From the NCBI RefSeq assembly GCF_014042355.1, contig NZ_JACEZU010000018.1, positions 1 to 64,000 of the forward strand: a stretch of DNA of 64,000 nt, given 5' to 3'. The notes under the pieces were generated by a model, which ran no database searches, was not told the origin of the DNA, and saw nothing but the letters and a program-made list of their open reading frames with translations. Shown piece by piece: positions 35,097 through 43,626 of the stretch. Both the position numbers and the translations under genes were made by a program. Source of the stretch: Rugamonas apoptosis. GTDB lineage: Bacteria; Pseudomonadota; Gammaproteobacteria; Burkholderiales; Burkholderiaceae_D. The first letter of the stretch is position 1. The number at the start of each line of letters is the position of its first letter.

Positions 35097-35175
35097 TGAC
35101 GTTCCTGGTTTCCTGATTTACTGGTGTGCTCGTGCTTGTGCCCGTGCCCGTGTGCTGGTGCGCTGATCGGCGCGG
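35097..35175. other. Low-complexity spacer between OMF and emrA genes
   Basis: 79 bases rich in alternating GTG/GCC units (CTCGTGCTTGTGCCCGTG). No hairpin or separate promoter stood out. Confidence 0.4.
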
Positions 35176-36702
35176 TCAATTGGTGGCGCGCGTTTGCATG
35201 GGCGCGGTGTCATTGCGGTAGCCACCGCCCAGCGCCTGGGTAAGGGCCACTTCGGCCTGCAATTGGGCGTGCGTCAAAGCGAGTGCGCTGTCCTGCTGGC
35301 GCAGCAGAGCCAGTTGCGCAGCCAGTTCGCTGCGGCGGTCGGCCAGACCGTGCGCGGCGCGGGACTGCACGCTGCGCAGTTGGGCGCTGGCCGCCTCGGT
35401 AGCTTCGGCCTGGCGGGCCAGTTGCTGTTCCACGCCTTGCAGCGCGAGGCTGTCCTGCGCCACATCGCGCACGGCTTGCACCACGGCCTGGTTGTAGGCG
35501 GCGATTTTTTCATCGCGCTGGCTGCGCGCGCTTGCCAGCTGGGCGTCCAGACGCTTGCTGTCGAACAGGGGCAGGTTCAGCGTGGGCGCCAGATACAGGG
35601 TGCGGCTGGCGCCTTGCAGCAGATGCTGGTACGAGATCGAGTTCAGGCCGAAGGCTGCGCTGAGGTTGATGTCGGGGTAGAACGCGGCCTGTACGGCTTC
35701 CGTTTGGCTCAGCGCCGCCTGCACTTGCCAGCGAGCCGCTTGCAGGTCGGGGCGGCGTGCCAGCAGGTCCATGCCCAGATGGGCGGGCAGGGCGTGCGGC
35801 GTGGCGCTCAGCGGTTGCGGCTTGAGATCGGCCAGCGCGCGCGCATCGGCGCCCAGCAGGGCGCGCAGCGCTTCACGGCTGGCGCCGGCATCGGCCTGCA
35901 ACTGGGCTTGCTGCTTCTTCAGTTGCGCCAGTTCCGCTTGCGCCGCGTGCGCGGTGTCGCTGGCGGCCAGGCCACGCGCCATGCGTTTGGCCTGATCCCG
36001 CACCAGTTCCGCCTGGACGGCAAGCTGGCCGTTGGTGTTGTCCAGACGCGCCCATGTCGCTTGCAGGCGGAAGTACGTTTGCGCGATGGCGGCGGCCAGC
36101 GCCTGTTCGGCGTGGGCGTAGCTGGCGCGCTGCGCGTTCAGTTCACCCACGGCGGCGGCGATCTGGGCGCGGTTCTTGCCCCACCAATCGAAGTGGTAGC
36201 GCGCTTCCAGCCGCAGGTTCTCTTCCGTGAAGTAGCTGCCGCCGATGGGGGCGGGGAACAGGCCGGTGCCGGAGTAGCGCTGGCGGTTCACGTCCGCGTG
36301 GCCGTCCAGTTCCACGCCCAGCGCGGCGCTGCTGGTGTCGAGCGCGGCGTGCGCGCTGCCGATGTGGGCGGCCGCCACTTCCAGGCTGGGGGCGGAGGCC
36401 AGCGCTTGAGTCATCAGCGCGTCGAGCTGGCGGTCGCCATAGCCGGTCCACCAGCGGGCGGCGGGCCAGCCTTGGTGGGCCAGGTGGATGTCGGCGGCCA
36501 GGCTGGCGCCGGCCACGTCGCGCTGGGGCAGCGGTGCGCTGTCCTGCGGGATGTGGGCGCAGCCGGCCATGGCAAATGCCAGCAGCGCCAGTGGCGCCAG
36601 CCGCGTCGCTGGCGACGGAATCCATGGCGTGATCAGCGACGTAATGATCGGCGTCGGCGCGGGACGTTTGCGGTGTGGGGTGGTCATGGCTGTCATTCTC
36701 AT
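35176..36702 (-). CDS. Outer-membrane efflux lipoprotein (NodT/OprM family)
   Basis: 508 aa TolC-like channel. The N-terminus ends in a lipobox (FAMAGCAH) after about 45 residues, so the mature protein is a lipoprotein. Two OEP domains follow with the signatures WWTGYGDRQLDALMTQALA, RYHFDWWGKNRAQIAAAVGE and LARRPDLQAARWQVQAAL. The start overlaps the stop of emrB (ATGA), so the two are translationally coupled. Completes the tripartite pump with EmrA and EmrB. Confidence 0.92.
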   Translation of the reverse strand: MRMTAMTTPHRKRPAPTPIITSLITPWIPSPATRLAPLALLAFAMAGCAHIPQDSAPLPQRDVAGASLAADIHLAHQGWPAARWWTGYGDRQLDALMTQALASAPSLEVAAAHIGSAHAALDTSSAALGVELDGHADVNRQRYSGTGLFPAPIGGSYFTEENLRLEARYHFDWWGKNRAQIAAAVGELNAQRASYAHAEQALAAAIAQTYFRLQATWARLDNTNGQLAVQAELVRDQAKRMARGLAASDTAHAAQAELAQLKKQQAQLQADAGASREALRALLGADARALADLKPQPLSATPHALPAHLGMDLLARRPDLQAARWQVQAALSQTEAVQAAFYPDINLSAAFGLNSISYQHLLQGASRTLYLAPTLNLPLFDSKRLDAQLASARSQRDEKIAAYNQAVVQAVRDVAQDSLALQGVEQQLARQAEATEAASAQLRSVQSRAAHGLADRRSELAAQLALLRQQDSALALTHAQLQAEVALTQALGGGYRNDTAPMQTRATN

Positions 36703-38366
36703 TCCGGGGCGGCGTTGTCGGGCGCAGGTACATGCACAGGTGCGAACGCAGGCGCAGGAGTACGGGCAGGAGCACCAGCACCAGCAGGAGCAGGAGCAGG
36801 AGCGGGAGCAGGCGCAGGTGCAGGTGCAGGTGCAGGTGCGTGCGCGGCGGCGGCCTTTGGCGGTGGACGTATCAACAGCAGCAAGGGGATCACCAGCAGC
36901 GTGAGCACCATCATCAGCCAGAAGTCGTCGACGTAGGCGATCATTGAGGCCTGGCGGGTGATCTCGTTATTGAGCGCGGTGGCCGCTTCCGGCGTGGCCA
37001 GGTTGTAGACCGGGCTGTCGAATAGGGCGGGATTGCCATAGGTGATCTTCTCGGCCAGTGTGGCGTGCATGGTTTGGGTATTCCGCACCAACAGGTTCTG
37101 CACCAGGGCGATGCCGATGCTGCTGCCGATATTGCGCACCAGGCTGTAGATGGCCGTGCCTTCGGCTCGCATTTCCGGCGACAGCGTGGCGAAGGTGGCG
37201 GTGCTGAGCGGCACGAACACCAGTCCCAGCCCCAGTCCTTGCACCACGCCGGGCCAGACGATGTCGCCGCGCGACAGCACCAGCGTGTAGCCGCTCATCC
37301 ACCACAGCGACAAGGCGGTGATGGCGAAGCCGGTACCCAGCAGCAGGCGCAGGTCGAACTTGCCCACGAGGCGGCCCACCACCAGCATGGCGAACATGGT
37401 GCCGAGGCCGCTGGGTGCCGTCACCAGGCCCGCAACGGCGGCCGGGTAGGCCATCAGTCCTTGCAGCATGGTGGGCGTGAGCGCGCGCGTGGCGTACAGA
37501 ACCATGCCGACGATGAAGATGAACAGCAGGCCGCTGGAATAGTTGGCGTTCTTGAGCAGGCGGTAGTTGAAGAACGACTGGCCAGCCGGGCGCAGCGCCG
37601 TGTGGGCGGCGAAATACGCGAAGCTGAGCGCCATGACGATCGTTTCCACCCAGGTTTCCGTGGCGGCGAACCAGTCGTTCTGTTCGCCCCGGTCCAGCAG
37701 CATCTGCAGCGCGCCGATGGCCAGGCTGAGGGTGGCGAAGCCGAAGCCGTCGAAGCGCATCCGGCGCGCGGCCGGACTGGGGCGGATGTATTTCCAGATG
37801 CCGTAGAAGGCCAGCGCGCCCACCGGCACGTTGATGAAGAACACCCAGCGCCAGTTATAGCTGTCGGTCAGCCAGCCGCCCAGCGTGGGGCCGAGGATGG
37901 GGCCGATCATCACGCCCATGCCCCACACGGCCATGGCCGAACCGTGTTTTTCGCGCGGGTTGATGTCGAGCAGGACGGCTTGCGACAGCGGCACCAGCGC
38001 CGCGCCGAACACGCCCTGCAGCAGGCGCGCCGCGACGATCTGGCCCAGCGAGGCGGACAGGCCGCACAGCACCGAGGCGGCCGTGAAACCGGCCACGGCC
38101 GACAGGAAGATGTTCTTTTGGCCGTAGCGGTCGCACAGCCAGCCAGTGAGCGGGGTGGCGATGGCGGCGGCCACGATGAACGAGGTCAGCACCCACGTGA
38201 TCTGGTCCTGCGAAGCCGACAAGCTGCCTTGCATGTGTGGCAGCGCGACGTTGGCGATGGTGCCGTCCAACGCCTGGATGATGGTGGCCAGCATGATCGA
38301 GACGGTGATCATGGGCCGGTTCAAGCCGTCGGCTGGGCCGCTGTGGGCGGCGCCGGCGGCGCTCAT
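36699..38366 (-). CDS. emrB: EmrB-type MFS drug exporter, DHA2 family, with Ala-Pro tail
   Basis: 555 aa, 14 membrane segments. Family motifs: MLATIIQALDGTIANVALPH in helix 1, LCDRYGQKNIFLSAVAGF after helix 2, WGMGVMIGPILGPTLGGWL for antiporter motif C and WRWVFFINVPVGALAFYG. After the last helix the C-terminus carries about 45 residues dominated by Ala-Pro dipeptides, encoded by hexanucleotide repeats, an addition to the normal EmrB length. Located after marR and before the outer-membrane gene. Confidence 0.93.
   Translation of the reverse strand: MSAAGAAHSGPADGLNRPMITVSIMLATIIQALDGTIANVALPHMQGSLSASQDQITWVLTSFIVAAAIATPLTGWLCDRYGQKNIFLSAVAGFTAASVLCGLSASLGQIVAARLLQGVFGAALVPLSQAVLLDINPREKHGSAMAVWGMGVMIGPILGPTLGGWLTDSYNWRWVFFINVPVGALAFYGIWKYIRPSPAARRMRFDGFGFATLSLAIGALQMLLDRGEQNDWFAATETWVETIVMALSFAYFAAHTALRPAGQSFFNYRLLKNANYSSGLLFIFIVGMVLYATRALTPTMLQGLMAYPAAVAGLVTAPSGLGTMFAMLVVGRLVGKFDLRLLLGTGFAITALSLWWMSGYTLVLSRGDIVWPGVVQGLGLGLVFVPLSTATFATLSPEMRAEGTAIYSLVRNIGSSIGIALVQNLLVRNTQTMHATLAEKITYGNPALFDSPVYNLATPEAATALNNEITRQASMIAYVDDFWLMMVLTLLVIPLLLLIRPPPKAAAAHAPAPAPAPAPAPAPAPAPAGAGAPARTPAPAFAPVHVPAPDNAAPE
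36735..36845. repeat. Hexanucleotide tandem repeat coding for Ala-Pro in emrB
   Basis: Imperfect 6-base units of the types GCAGGA and GCAGGT on the plus strand, including four near-perfect GCAGGT units at about 36810-36836. Since the unit is six bases, slippage changes the protein by whole Ala-Pro pairs without shifting the frame. Confidence 0.85.
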
Positions 38367-38376
38367 GGGTGAACTT

Positions 38377-38826
38377 TCACAGCTGCGCCTCGATGCCGGC
38401 CTGCAGCGTCTCCAGTACTTCCGTCGCCAGCTTCAGCGCTTGCGGGTCGATATTGCGGAGCAGGTCGGCGCGCAACACGTCCGATTCCGCCTTCAGGTTG
38501 CGGTAGATGTCCTGGCCGGCCTCCGTCAGGCTCACCAGCTTGACGCGGCGGTCGGTGGGCGAGGGCGCGCGCAGCGCGTAGCCGGCCTTCACCAGGCGGT
38601 CGATGGTGGCCACCATGGTGGGGTCTTCCACGCCGACCAGCGCGGCCAGCCGGGTCTGCGGCAGCGGCGTGGCGGCCTTGGCCACGATGGCGATGGCCAT
38701 CCAGCTGGCTTGGCTGATGCCCAGGTGCTTGAGGCGGCGGTCCACGGCCAGGCGCCAGCCGCGCGCGGAAGTGTGCAGGGCGGCGGAGAAGCGGTCTTCA
38801 ATAGAGGACAAAAGGTTTGCTCGCAA
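38377..38826 (-). CDS. MarR-family regulator of the Emr pump
   Basis: 149 aa winged-helix regulator. Core: LGISQASWMAIAIVAKAATPL, QTRLAALVGVEDPTMVATID, RLVKAGYALRAPSPTDRRVK (wing with DRR) and LVSLTEAGQ. It is first in the operon, 10 bases before emrB, where MarR repressors of EmrAB pumps are usually found; it probably represses the operon and is released by a phenolic ligand. Start at MRANLLSSIEDRF. Confidence 0.92.
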   Translation of the reverse strand: MRANLLSSIEDRFSAALHTSARGWRLAVDRRLKHLGISQASWMAIAIVAKAATPLPQTRLAALVGVEDPTMVATIDRLVKAGYALRAPSPTDRRVKLVSLTEAGQDIYRNLKAESDVLRADLLRNIDPQALKLATEVLETLQAGIEAQL

Positions 38827-38970
38827 ATGATTAGAGATCGAACGATTAGGATAGCAGTATTTTTTCTGTGCAGCAAGTTCACATCGGTGCTTGGGTGACT
38901 CGGCAATCAGTGATAGGCTGCTGGCTACGAAGCAACTTATTGATCACCGAATAATGTGAAGGAGATCAGC

Positions 38971-39744
38971 ATGATCCAACGTCAAGCCGCATTCCTGCTG
39001 GCCCTGGCCGCGCTGGCCACGGTGGCAACGCCGGGCCGCGCCGATGAATTGCAGCCGGTGACGCCGTACCGGCCCTCCGTCTCCAGTCCGGCCCAGTTGC
39101 CGGCTCCGGGCCAGCTGGAACTGGAACTGGGCGGACTGGTCACCAAGGCCGATGGCGGGCACCGCAACAGCCTGCCGTATGCCTTCAAGCTGGGCTTCAA
39201 CGATAGCTGGGGCGTGGTGGTGGGCGGCGAGGCGTGGGTGTCGGCCCCGGACGATAACGGCGGGCGCAGCCACGGCGTGGGCGACACCACCTTCGTGCTC
39301 AAGCGCGCCTTCCTGGTCGACAGCGCCACCGCGTTCGGCCTGGAGCTGGGCGCCAAGGCGCCCACGGCCAAGGACAGCATCGGCAGCGGCCGGGCTGATT
39401 ACAGCGTCAACGGCATCTACAGCCACGATTTCGAGGCGATCCACATGGATGCCAACCTCAACCTGACCCGTCTTGGTGTGTGGGAGGAGGGCAGTGGCCG
39501 CACCCAGACCGGGCTGTCGGCCTCGTTCTCGACGCCGGTGTCTGACCGCTGGGGCATGACGGGCGAATTGTCGGGTACCCGCCGGCGCGGCGCCGACCGC
39601 ACGGCCCAGGCACTGGTGGCGGCCGCCTACAGTCCCAGCAAGTACCTGACGCTGGACTTCGGCATGGCCAAGGGCTTGAACCGCGCCGCGGCCGACTGGT
39701 CGCTGTTCGGCGGCGTGGTGCTGCCGCTGGCCCGTTTGTGGTGA
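38971..39744 (+). CDS. Outer-membrane beta-barrel, MetA-pathway/phenol-type transporter
   Basis: 257 aa. The ATG at 38971 has a strong GAAGGAG site. A signal peptide ends at GRADELQP. The rest is alternating beta-strand pattern typical of the outer-membrane 'transporter' family related to MetA-pathway phenol degradation proteins: QLELELGGLVTKADGG, GDTTFVLKRAFLVDSATAFG, KAPTAKDSIGSGRADYSVNG and YLTLDFGMAKGLNRAAADWS, ending in an aromatic residue as barrels do. Natural substrate unknown. Confidence 0.85.
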   Translation: MIQRQAAFLLALAALATVATPGRADELQPVTPYRPSVSSPAQLPAPGQLELELGGLVTKADGGHRNSLPYAFKLGFNDSWGVVVGGEAWVSAPDDNGGRSHGVGDTTFVLKRAFLVDSATAFGLELGAKAPTAKDSIGSGRADYSVNGIYSHDFEAIHMDANLNLTRLGVWEEGSGRTQTGLSASFSTPVSDRWGMTGELSGTRRRGADRTAQALVAAAYSPSKYLTLDFGMAKGLNRAAADWSLFGGVVLPLARLW

Positions 39745-39851
39745 TGTGTACGCTAGCGTACGGTGCGCGCGCCTGTCTCCCGGTTAAAATGTCATTCTCG
39801 CTAGCATTACGCGGCGGATTTTAATTTTTATAACAAAGAAAGAGCACGCTG

Positions 39852-40322
39852 ATGAAACCTCTGATTCTTGCCGCCAGTCTGCTGGCCCTGTCCTCCACCG
39901 CGATGGCGACCGATGTCGGTGTGTCCATCAGCGTCGGCGAGCCCGGCTTTTATGGCCGTATCGACCTGGGTAATTATCCGCAGCCGCAAGTGCTGTACCG
40001 TGAGCCCGTGATCGTGCAACGCCCGGTGCGCTATGTGGAAACCGCGCCCATCTACCTGCGCGTGCCGCCTGGCCACGCCAAGCACTGGGACAAGCACTGC
40101 CGCGAATACAATGCCTGCGGCCAGCGCGTGCTGTTCGTGGATGATAACTGGTACCAGAAGGAATACGCGCCGCGCTACCGCTCCGAGCATGGCGACCGCG
40201 GCCGCGAATATCGTGAAGAACGCCGCGATGACCGTCGTGACGACCGCCGCGACGACGACGACCATGGCCATGGCAAAGGCCACGGCAACGGTAAAGGCCA
40301 CGGTCACGGCCACGACGACTGA
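39852..40322 (+). CDS. Exported protein with charged Arg/Asp and His/Gly tail
   Basis: 156 aa. Signal peptide MKPLILAASLLALSSTAMAT, then a short domain with VSISVGEPGFYGRIDLGNYP and APIYLRVPPGHAKHWDKHCR. A pair of cysteines (KHCREYNACG) may form a disulfide. The C-terminus is a low-complexity run of Arg-Asp repeats and then His-Gly-Lys repeats that could bind metal. Similar periplasmic proteins are widespread in Burkholderiales, but no role is assigned. An AT-rich promoter-like stretch precedes it. Confidence 0.8.
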   Translation: MKPLILAASLLALSSTAMATDVGVSISVGEPGFYGRIDLGNYPQPQVLYREPVIVQRPVRYVETAPIYLRVPPGHAKHWDKHCREYNACGQRVLFVDDNWYQKEYAPRYRSEHGDRGREYREERRDDRRDDRRDDDDHGHGKGHGNGKGHGHGHDD

Positions 40323-40453
40323 TAGCCGGTTCAGGCGCGGCACGCTGGTTTGACGCCGGCGTGCCCGCCATCGGCGGCGATCGCACGGTCGCCACCCCGC
40401 CGCCCGCACCCGCACCTGCACCCGCTGCAAGGTGGGGCGCGCCCGGACGCCCG

Positions 40454-41170
40454 TCAAGCCGCGCTGAAGGGCTTAGGCAGCACCACCGTCAACGTCGCGC
40501 CATGCTCATCATTGGCGGCCAAGGTCAATTGCCCGCCCAGGTGGGCCGCCCGTTCGCGCGCCATGCGCAAGCCAAATTTTCCGGTGGCCGGCAAGGCGCC
40601 GCCGGCTGGCAGGCCCACCCCGTTATCGCGCACCGTCAACACCAGTTGGTCTTCGTTGTCGTCGACGATCACGTCGACGGCCGTGGCACCCGCATGGGCG
40701 GCCACATTATCGAGCGCTTCCTCCAGCGCGCGCAGCAACACCACGCTGTGGCCGCGCGGGCAATCCAGGTCTTCATCGGGCAGGCTGCAATGGACGGCCA
40801 ATTGATGGCTGGCGCTGAACTGCGCCACCTGCTCGGCCAGCGCCACGCGCACGCCGAGAAATTCCAGCTTGTCGTTCCACAGCCGGTGCTGCATGTCGCG
40901 GTTCACTTCCACGACCTGGTGCAGCAGCTGCTTCATGTGGGCGGCCCGTTCCTGCAAGGCCGGTTCGGCCGGCATTTTCTGCATCAGCAGGCCGAGGTGC
41001 ATGGTGAGCGCCGTCAGTGACGAGCCCAGGCTGTCGTGCAACTGGCGCGATAGCGAACGCCGTTCATCGTCCCAGCAGGTATGCACATGGCCGAGCAGTT
41101 CGCTCAGCTCCGCGCTGCGTTGCGCCTCTGGCGCGGCGGGATCGGTCGGTGGTGAAGCCTGAACGGGCAT
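40454..41170 (-). CDS. Soluble HisKA_3-type histidine kinase
   Basis: 238 aa without membrane segments. The dimerisation helix RSLSRQLHDSLGSSLTALTM has the phospho-acceptor His in the NarX-like position. The ATPase has DNVAAHAGATAVDV (N-box), TVRDNGVGLP (G1) and GKFGLRMARERAAHLGG (G2). There is no input domain beyond about 25 residues. HisKA_3 kinases usually pair with a LuxR-type regulator, yet none is adjacent, so the partner is elsewhere. Confidence 0.9.
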   Translation of the reverse strand: MPVQASPPTDPAAPEAQRSAELSELLGHVHTCWDDERRSLSRQLHDSLGSSLTALTMHLGLLMQKMPAEPALQERAAHMKQLLHQVVEVNRDMQHRLWNDKLEFLGVRVALAEQVAQFSASHQLAVHCSLPDEDLDCPRGHSVVLLRALEEALDNVAAHAGATAVDVIVDDNEDQLVLTVRDNGVGLPAGGALPATGKFGLRMARERAAHLGGQLTLAANDEHGATLTVVLPKPFSAA

Positions 41171-41282
41171 GGCGTACTCGGTTGATGGTGGAACAACGGA
41201 TTGAAGCGATCATACCTGAGGATCGAAAATTCTGGCGCACTGCGAACGCGACAGTAGCGATGGGTGCCGTCAATTGGTGGCC

Positions 41283-43004
41283 TCAGTCCACCGCCTGGCC
41301 CATGCAATGGCCTATCACTTGCAGCAAGTGTTCCACGTCGACCGGCTTGACCAGGTGCAGGTCGAAGCCGGCATCGAGCACGCGCTGGCGGTCCTCGGCC
41401 TGGCCGTAGCCGGTCAGGGCCACCAGTTTGATATCGCGCGTGGCCGGGTCGGCCCGCAGCCGGCGCGCCACTTCGTAGCCATCCATGGCCGGCAGGCCGA
41501 TGTCGATCAGGGCCAGGTCGGGCCGGCAGCGGCTTGCCAGCTGCAAGCCCTGGTCACCCGCGGCCGCCTGCTGCACCGCGTAACCGTAGCAGCCCAGCAT
41601 CATGGCCATCATTTCGCGGCCATCGTCGTTATCCTCGATCAGCAGCACGGTGGGCTTGTCGGCTGGCGCCAGACGCTGCGCCGCCGGCGCGGCCGGCACA
41701 CCGTGCGCCACGCGCGGCAGGCGCAAGGTGAAGGTGCTGCCGGCGCCGTCGCCATCGCTGTCGGCCTGCACCTGGCCGCCGTGCAGTTCAGCCAGCCGGC
41801 GCACCAGCGACAGGCCGATGCCCAGGCCGCCCTGGGACCGGTCCAGCGTGCTGGCGCCTTGCACGAACACGTCGAACACCTGGGGCAGCAGCTCGGGCGC
41901 GATGCCAACCCCGGAATCGTGCACCGTCAGCACGGCGTCGTCGCCATCGGTGCCGGTGCGCAGCTCGATAATGCCGCCAGGCGGGGTGTACTTGAGGGCG
42001 TTGTCGAGCAGGTTGCTGACGATCTGTTCGATCCGGGTGGCGTCGCCGTCGACCCAGGCCGGCTCCAGTTGTTGGCGCAGCGTGTAGCCGGCGCCGCGGC
42101 CGGTGGCGCGGCAGGTTTCCAGGCAGCCCGTCACCAGCGCGGCCAGGTCCATGGGCGTGCGGCTGAGCAGGATCTTGCCCGACATGGCGCGCGACAGGTC
42201 CAGCAAGTCGTCGACGATGCGGCCCAGGTGCTGGCTCTGGCGCTGGATGATCTGGCGCGCGCGGGCCGCGCCTTCGGGCGTGACGCCGGGCAGGCCGATC
42301 AGGGTGGCGGCGCTGCTGATGGCGCTCAGTGGATTGCGCAGCTCGTGGCCCAGCATGGCCAGGAATTCGTCCTTGGCGTGATTCTGCCGTTCGGCCGACT
42401 TGCGTTCTTCGATCTCACGCGTGAGCCGCTTGTTGGTGCCGGTGAGCGCGGTAGTGCGCAGGCTGAGCTGGCGGGCCTGCAGCCTGAGTTCCTCATTCTT
42501 CATGGCCAGCGCGACGAAGACGGCAATCTTGGCGTGCAGTACTTGCGGGATCACGGGCGTGAACAGGAAGTCGACGGCGCCGCACTGGTAAGCCTTGAGC
42601 CGGTCCAGTTCGTCGGTCAGGAAGGCAGTGATGAAGATGATGGGAATGTTGGCCGAGCGGGCCCGCTGGTGGATGGCTTCGGCCGTCTCGAACCCGTCCA
42701 TGCCGGGCATATTGACGTCGAGCAGGATCACGGCGAAATCGTGCCTGAGCACCTGGCGCAGCGCGTCCTGGCCCGAGCGGGCCGGCAAGACTTCATAGCC
42801 TTCCTGGTCGGCCCACTGGGCCAGCAAGCTGGTCAGCGCGAACAGGCTGGCGGCGTCGTCGTTCACGACCAGGATCTTCGGTTTGTGTAGTGTGGACACG
42901 GGATCAGGCCTGTCGGTCAGGGCGCGGCACGGGGCGGCGGCGGGCAGGGCAGCGGCGGCGGGAAGGGCTGTCATGAGGCCGTCAGGAAAGTGCTGGTCGA
43001 TCAT
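41283..43004 (-). CDS. Hybrid histidine kinase REC-HisKA-HATPase-REC
   Basis: 573 aa, cytoplasmic. REC1 (about 40-160): Asp in VILLDVNMPGMDG, but the position usually occupied by the conserved Lys reads DFLFTPV, Thr instead. A coiled linker leads to HisKA with LAMLGHELRNPLSAISSAAT (His), HATPase N-box EQIVSNLLDNALKYTPPGG and G2 QGGLGIGLSLVRRLAELHGG. REC2 (about 450-570): LIDIGLPAMDG with Lys in HLVKPVDV. The start was set at MIDQHFPDG; MTALPAAAA ten codons later is possible. It faces a cluster of signalling genes and has no obvious DNA-binding output. Confidence 0.88.
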   Translation of the reverse strand: MIDQHFPDGLMTALPAAAALPAAAPCRALTDRPDPVSTLHKPKILVVNDDAASLFALTSLLAQWADQEGYEVLPARSGQDALRQVLRHDFAVILLDVNMPGMDGFETAEAIHQRARSANIPIIFITAFLTDELDRLKAYQCGAVDFLFTPVIPQVLHAKIAVFVALAMKNEELRLQARQLSLRTTALTGTNKRLTREIEERKSAERQNHAKDEFLAMLGHELRNPLSAISSAATLIGLPGVTPEGAARARQIIQRQSQHLGRIVDDLLDLSRAMSGKILLSRTPMDLAALVTGCLETCRATGRGAGYTLRQQLEPAWVDGDATRIEQIVSNLLDNALKYTPPGGIIELRTGTDGDDAVLTVHDSGVGIAPELLPQVFDVFVQGASTLDRSQGGLGIGLSLVRRLAELHGGQVQADSDGDGAGSTFTLRLPRVAHGVPAAPAAQRLAPADKPTVLLIEDNDDGREMMAMMLGCYGYAVQQAAAGDQGLQLASRCRPDLALIDIGLPAMDGYEVARRLRADPATRDIKLVALTGYGQAEDRQRVLDAGFDLHLVKPVDVEHLLQVIGHCMGQAVD

Positions 43005-43165
43005 AGCAATAGCATTTACGAATGTCAAAACCGTACCGCTATCGTACGCGAGGCGGCCCATGGGGCACTGTTCGTTGGCGCACAGACGGCGGGGGCGGCC
43101 GCCTCCACAGTGCAAGCTGTAGCCGGTGCAACATCGCGCCGTCTCAATCGGGGAGGGATCGCATC

Positions 43166-43618
43166 ATGAACCTGAAGACCTTGATCAACGATGATTATGC
43201 GGAATTGAGCATGCGGGCCCTGGCCGGCGCCCCCGTCACCGCGTTGCGCAGCATGAGCGCGGACGGCGCCGAGGCGCTGGCGCGGGTGTTTGCCGTGCAC
43301 ACCGTGCGCGACCTGGCGCGGCTCGATTGCGTCAAATGGGCCACCGTCATCACGGCGCTGGCCGACGAGGAACCACCCACGCCGGTGGAGCAGGCCAGGG
43401 AAACCTTGATCGACGAGGCGGTGGAGATGACGTTTCCCGCCAGCGATCCGCTGTCGGTGGACGCCGGCGTGACGCGCATCGAAGTGGCGCCGGAAGTGGT
43501 GGGCGGGCACGACGATCACCAGCACGCAGGGCAAGTGGAGGAAAGCACGGCCCATGGCTTGCGGCATGGAACCGCAACGGGCGGGCGCGCGGCGGGGACG
43601 CCGGCCCGTAGCCATTAG
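43166..43618 (+). CDS. Small conserved protein with helix-hairpin-helix-like core
   Basis: 150 aa. GGGGAGGGA stands just before the ATG at 43166. Residues about 25-65 (SADGAEALARVFAVHTVRDL) resemble the helical core of proteins with a helix-hairpin-helix arrangement. About 80-100 contain LIDEAVEMTFPASDPLSV, a short motif found in several unrelated small proteins of Proteobacteria. The tail is His-rich and low complexity. It lies between two kinase genes but on the opposite strand. Function unknown. Confidence 0.7.
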   Translation: MNLKTLINDDYAELSMRALAGAPVTALRSMSADGAEALARVFAVHTVRDLARLDCVKWATVITALADEEPPTPVEQARETLIDEAVEMTFPASDPLSVDAGVTRIEVAPEVVGGHDDHQHAGQVEESTAHGLRHGTATGGRAAGTPARSH

Positions 43619-43626
43619 CGGATGGT

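Noticed and set aside
36735..36845. CRISPR-like repeat array
   Set aside because: Units are only 6 bases, lie within a coding frame and have no spacers. No CRISPR array or cas gene was seen in the window.
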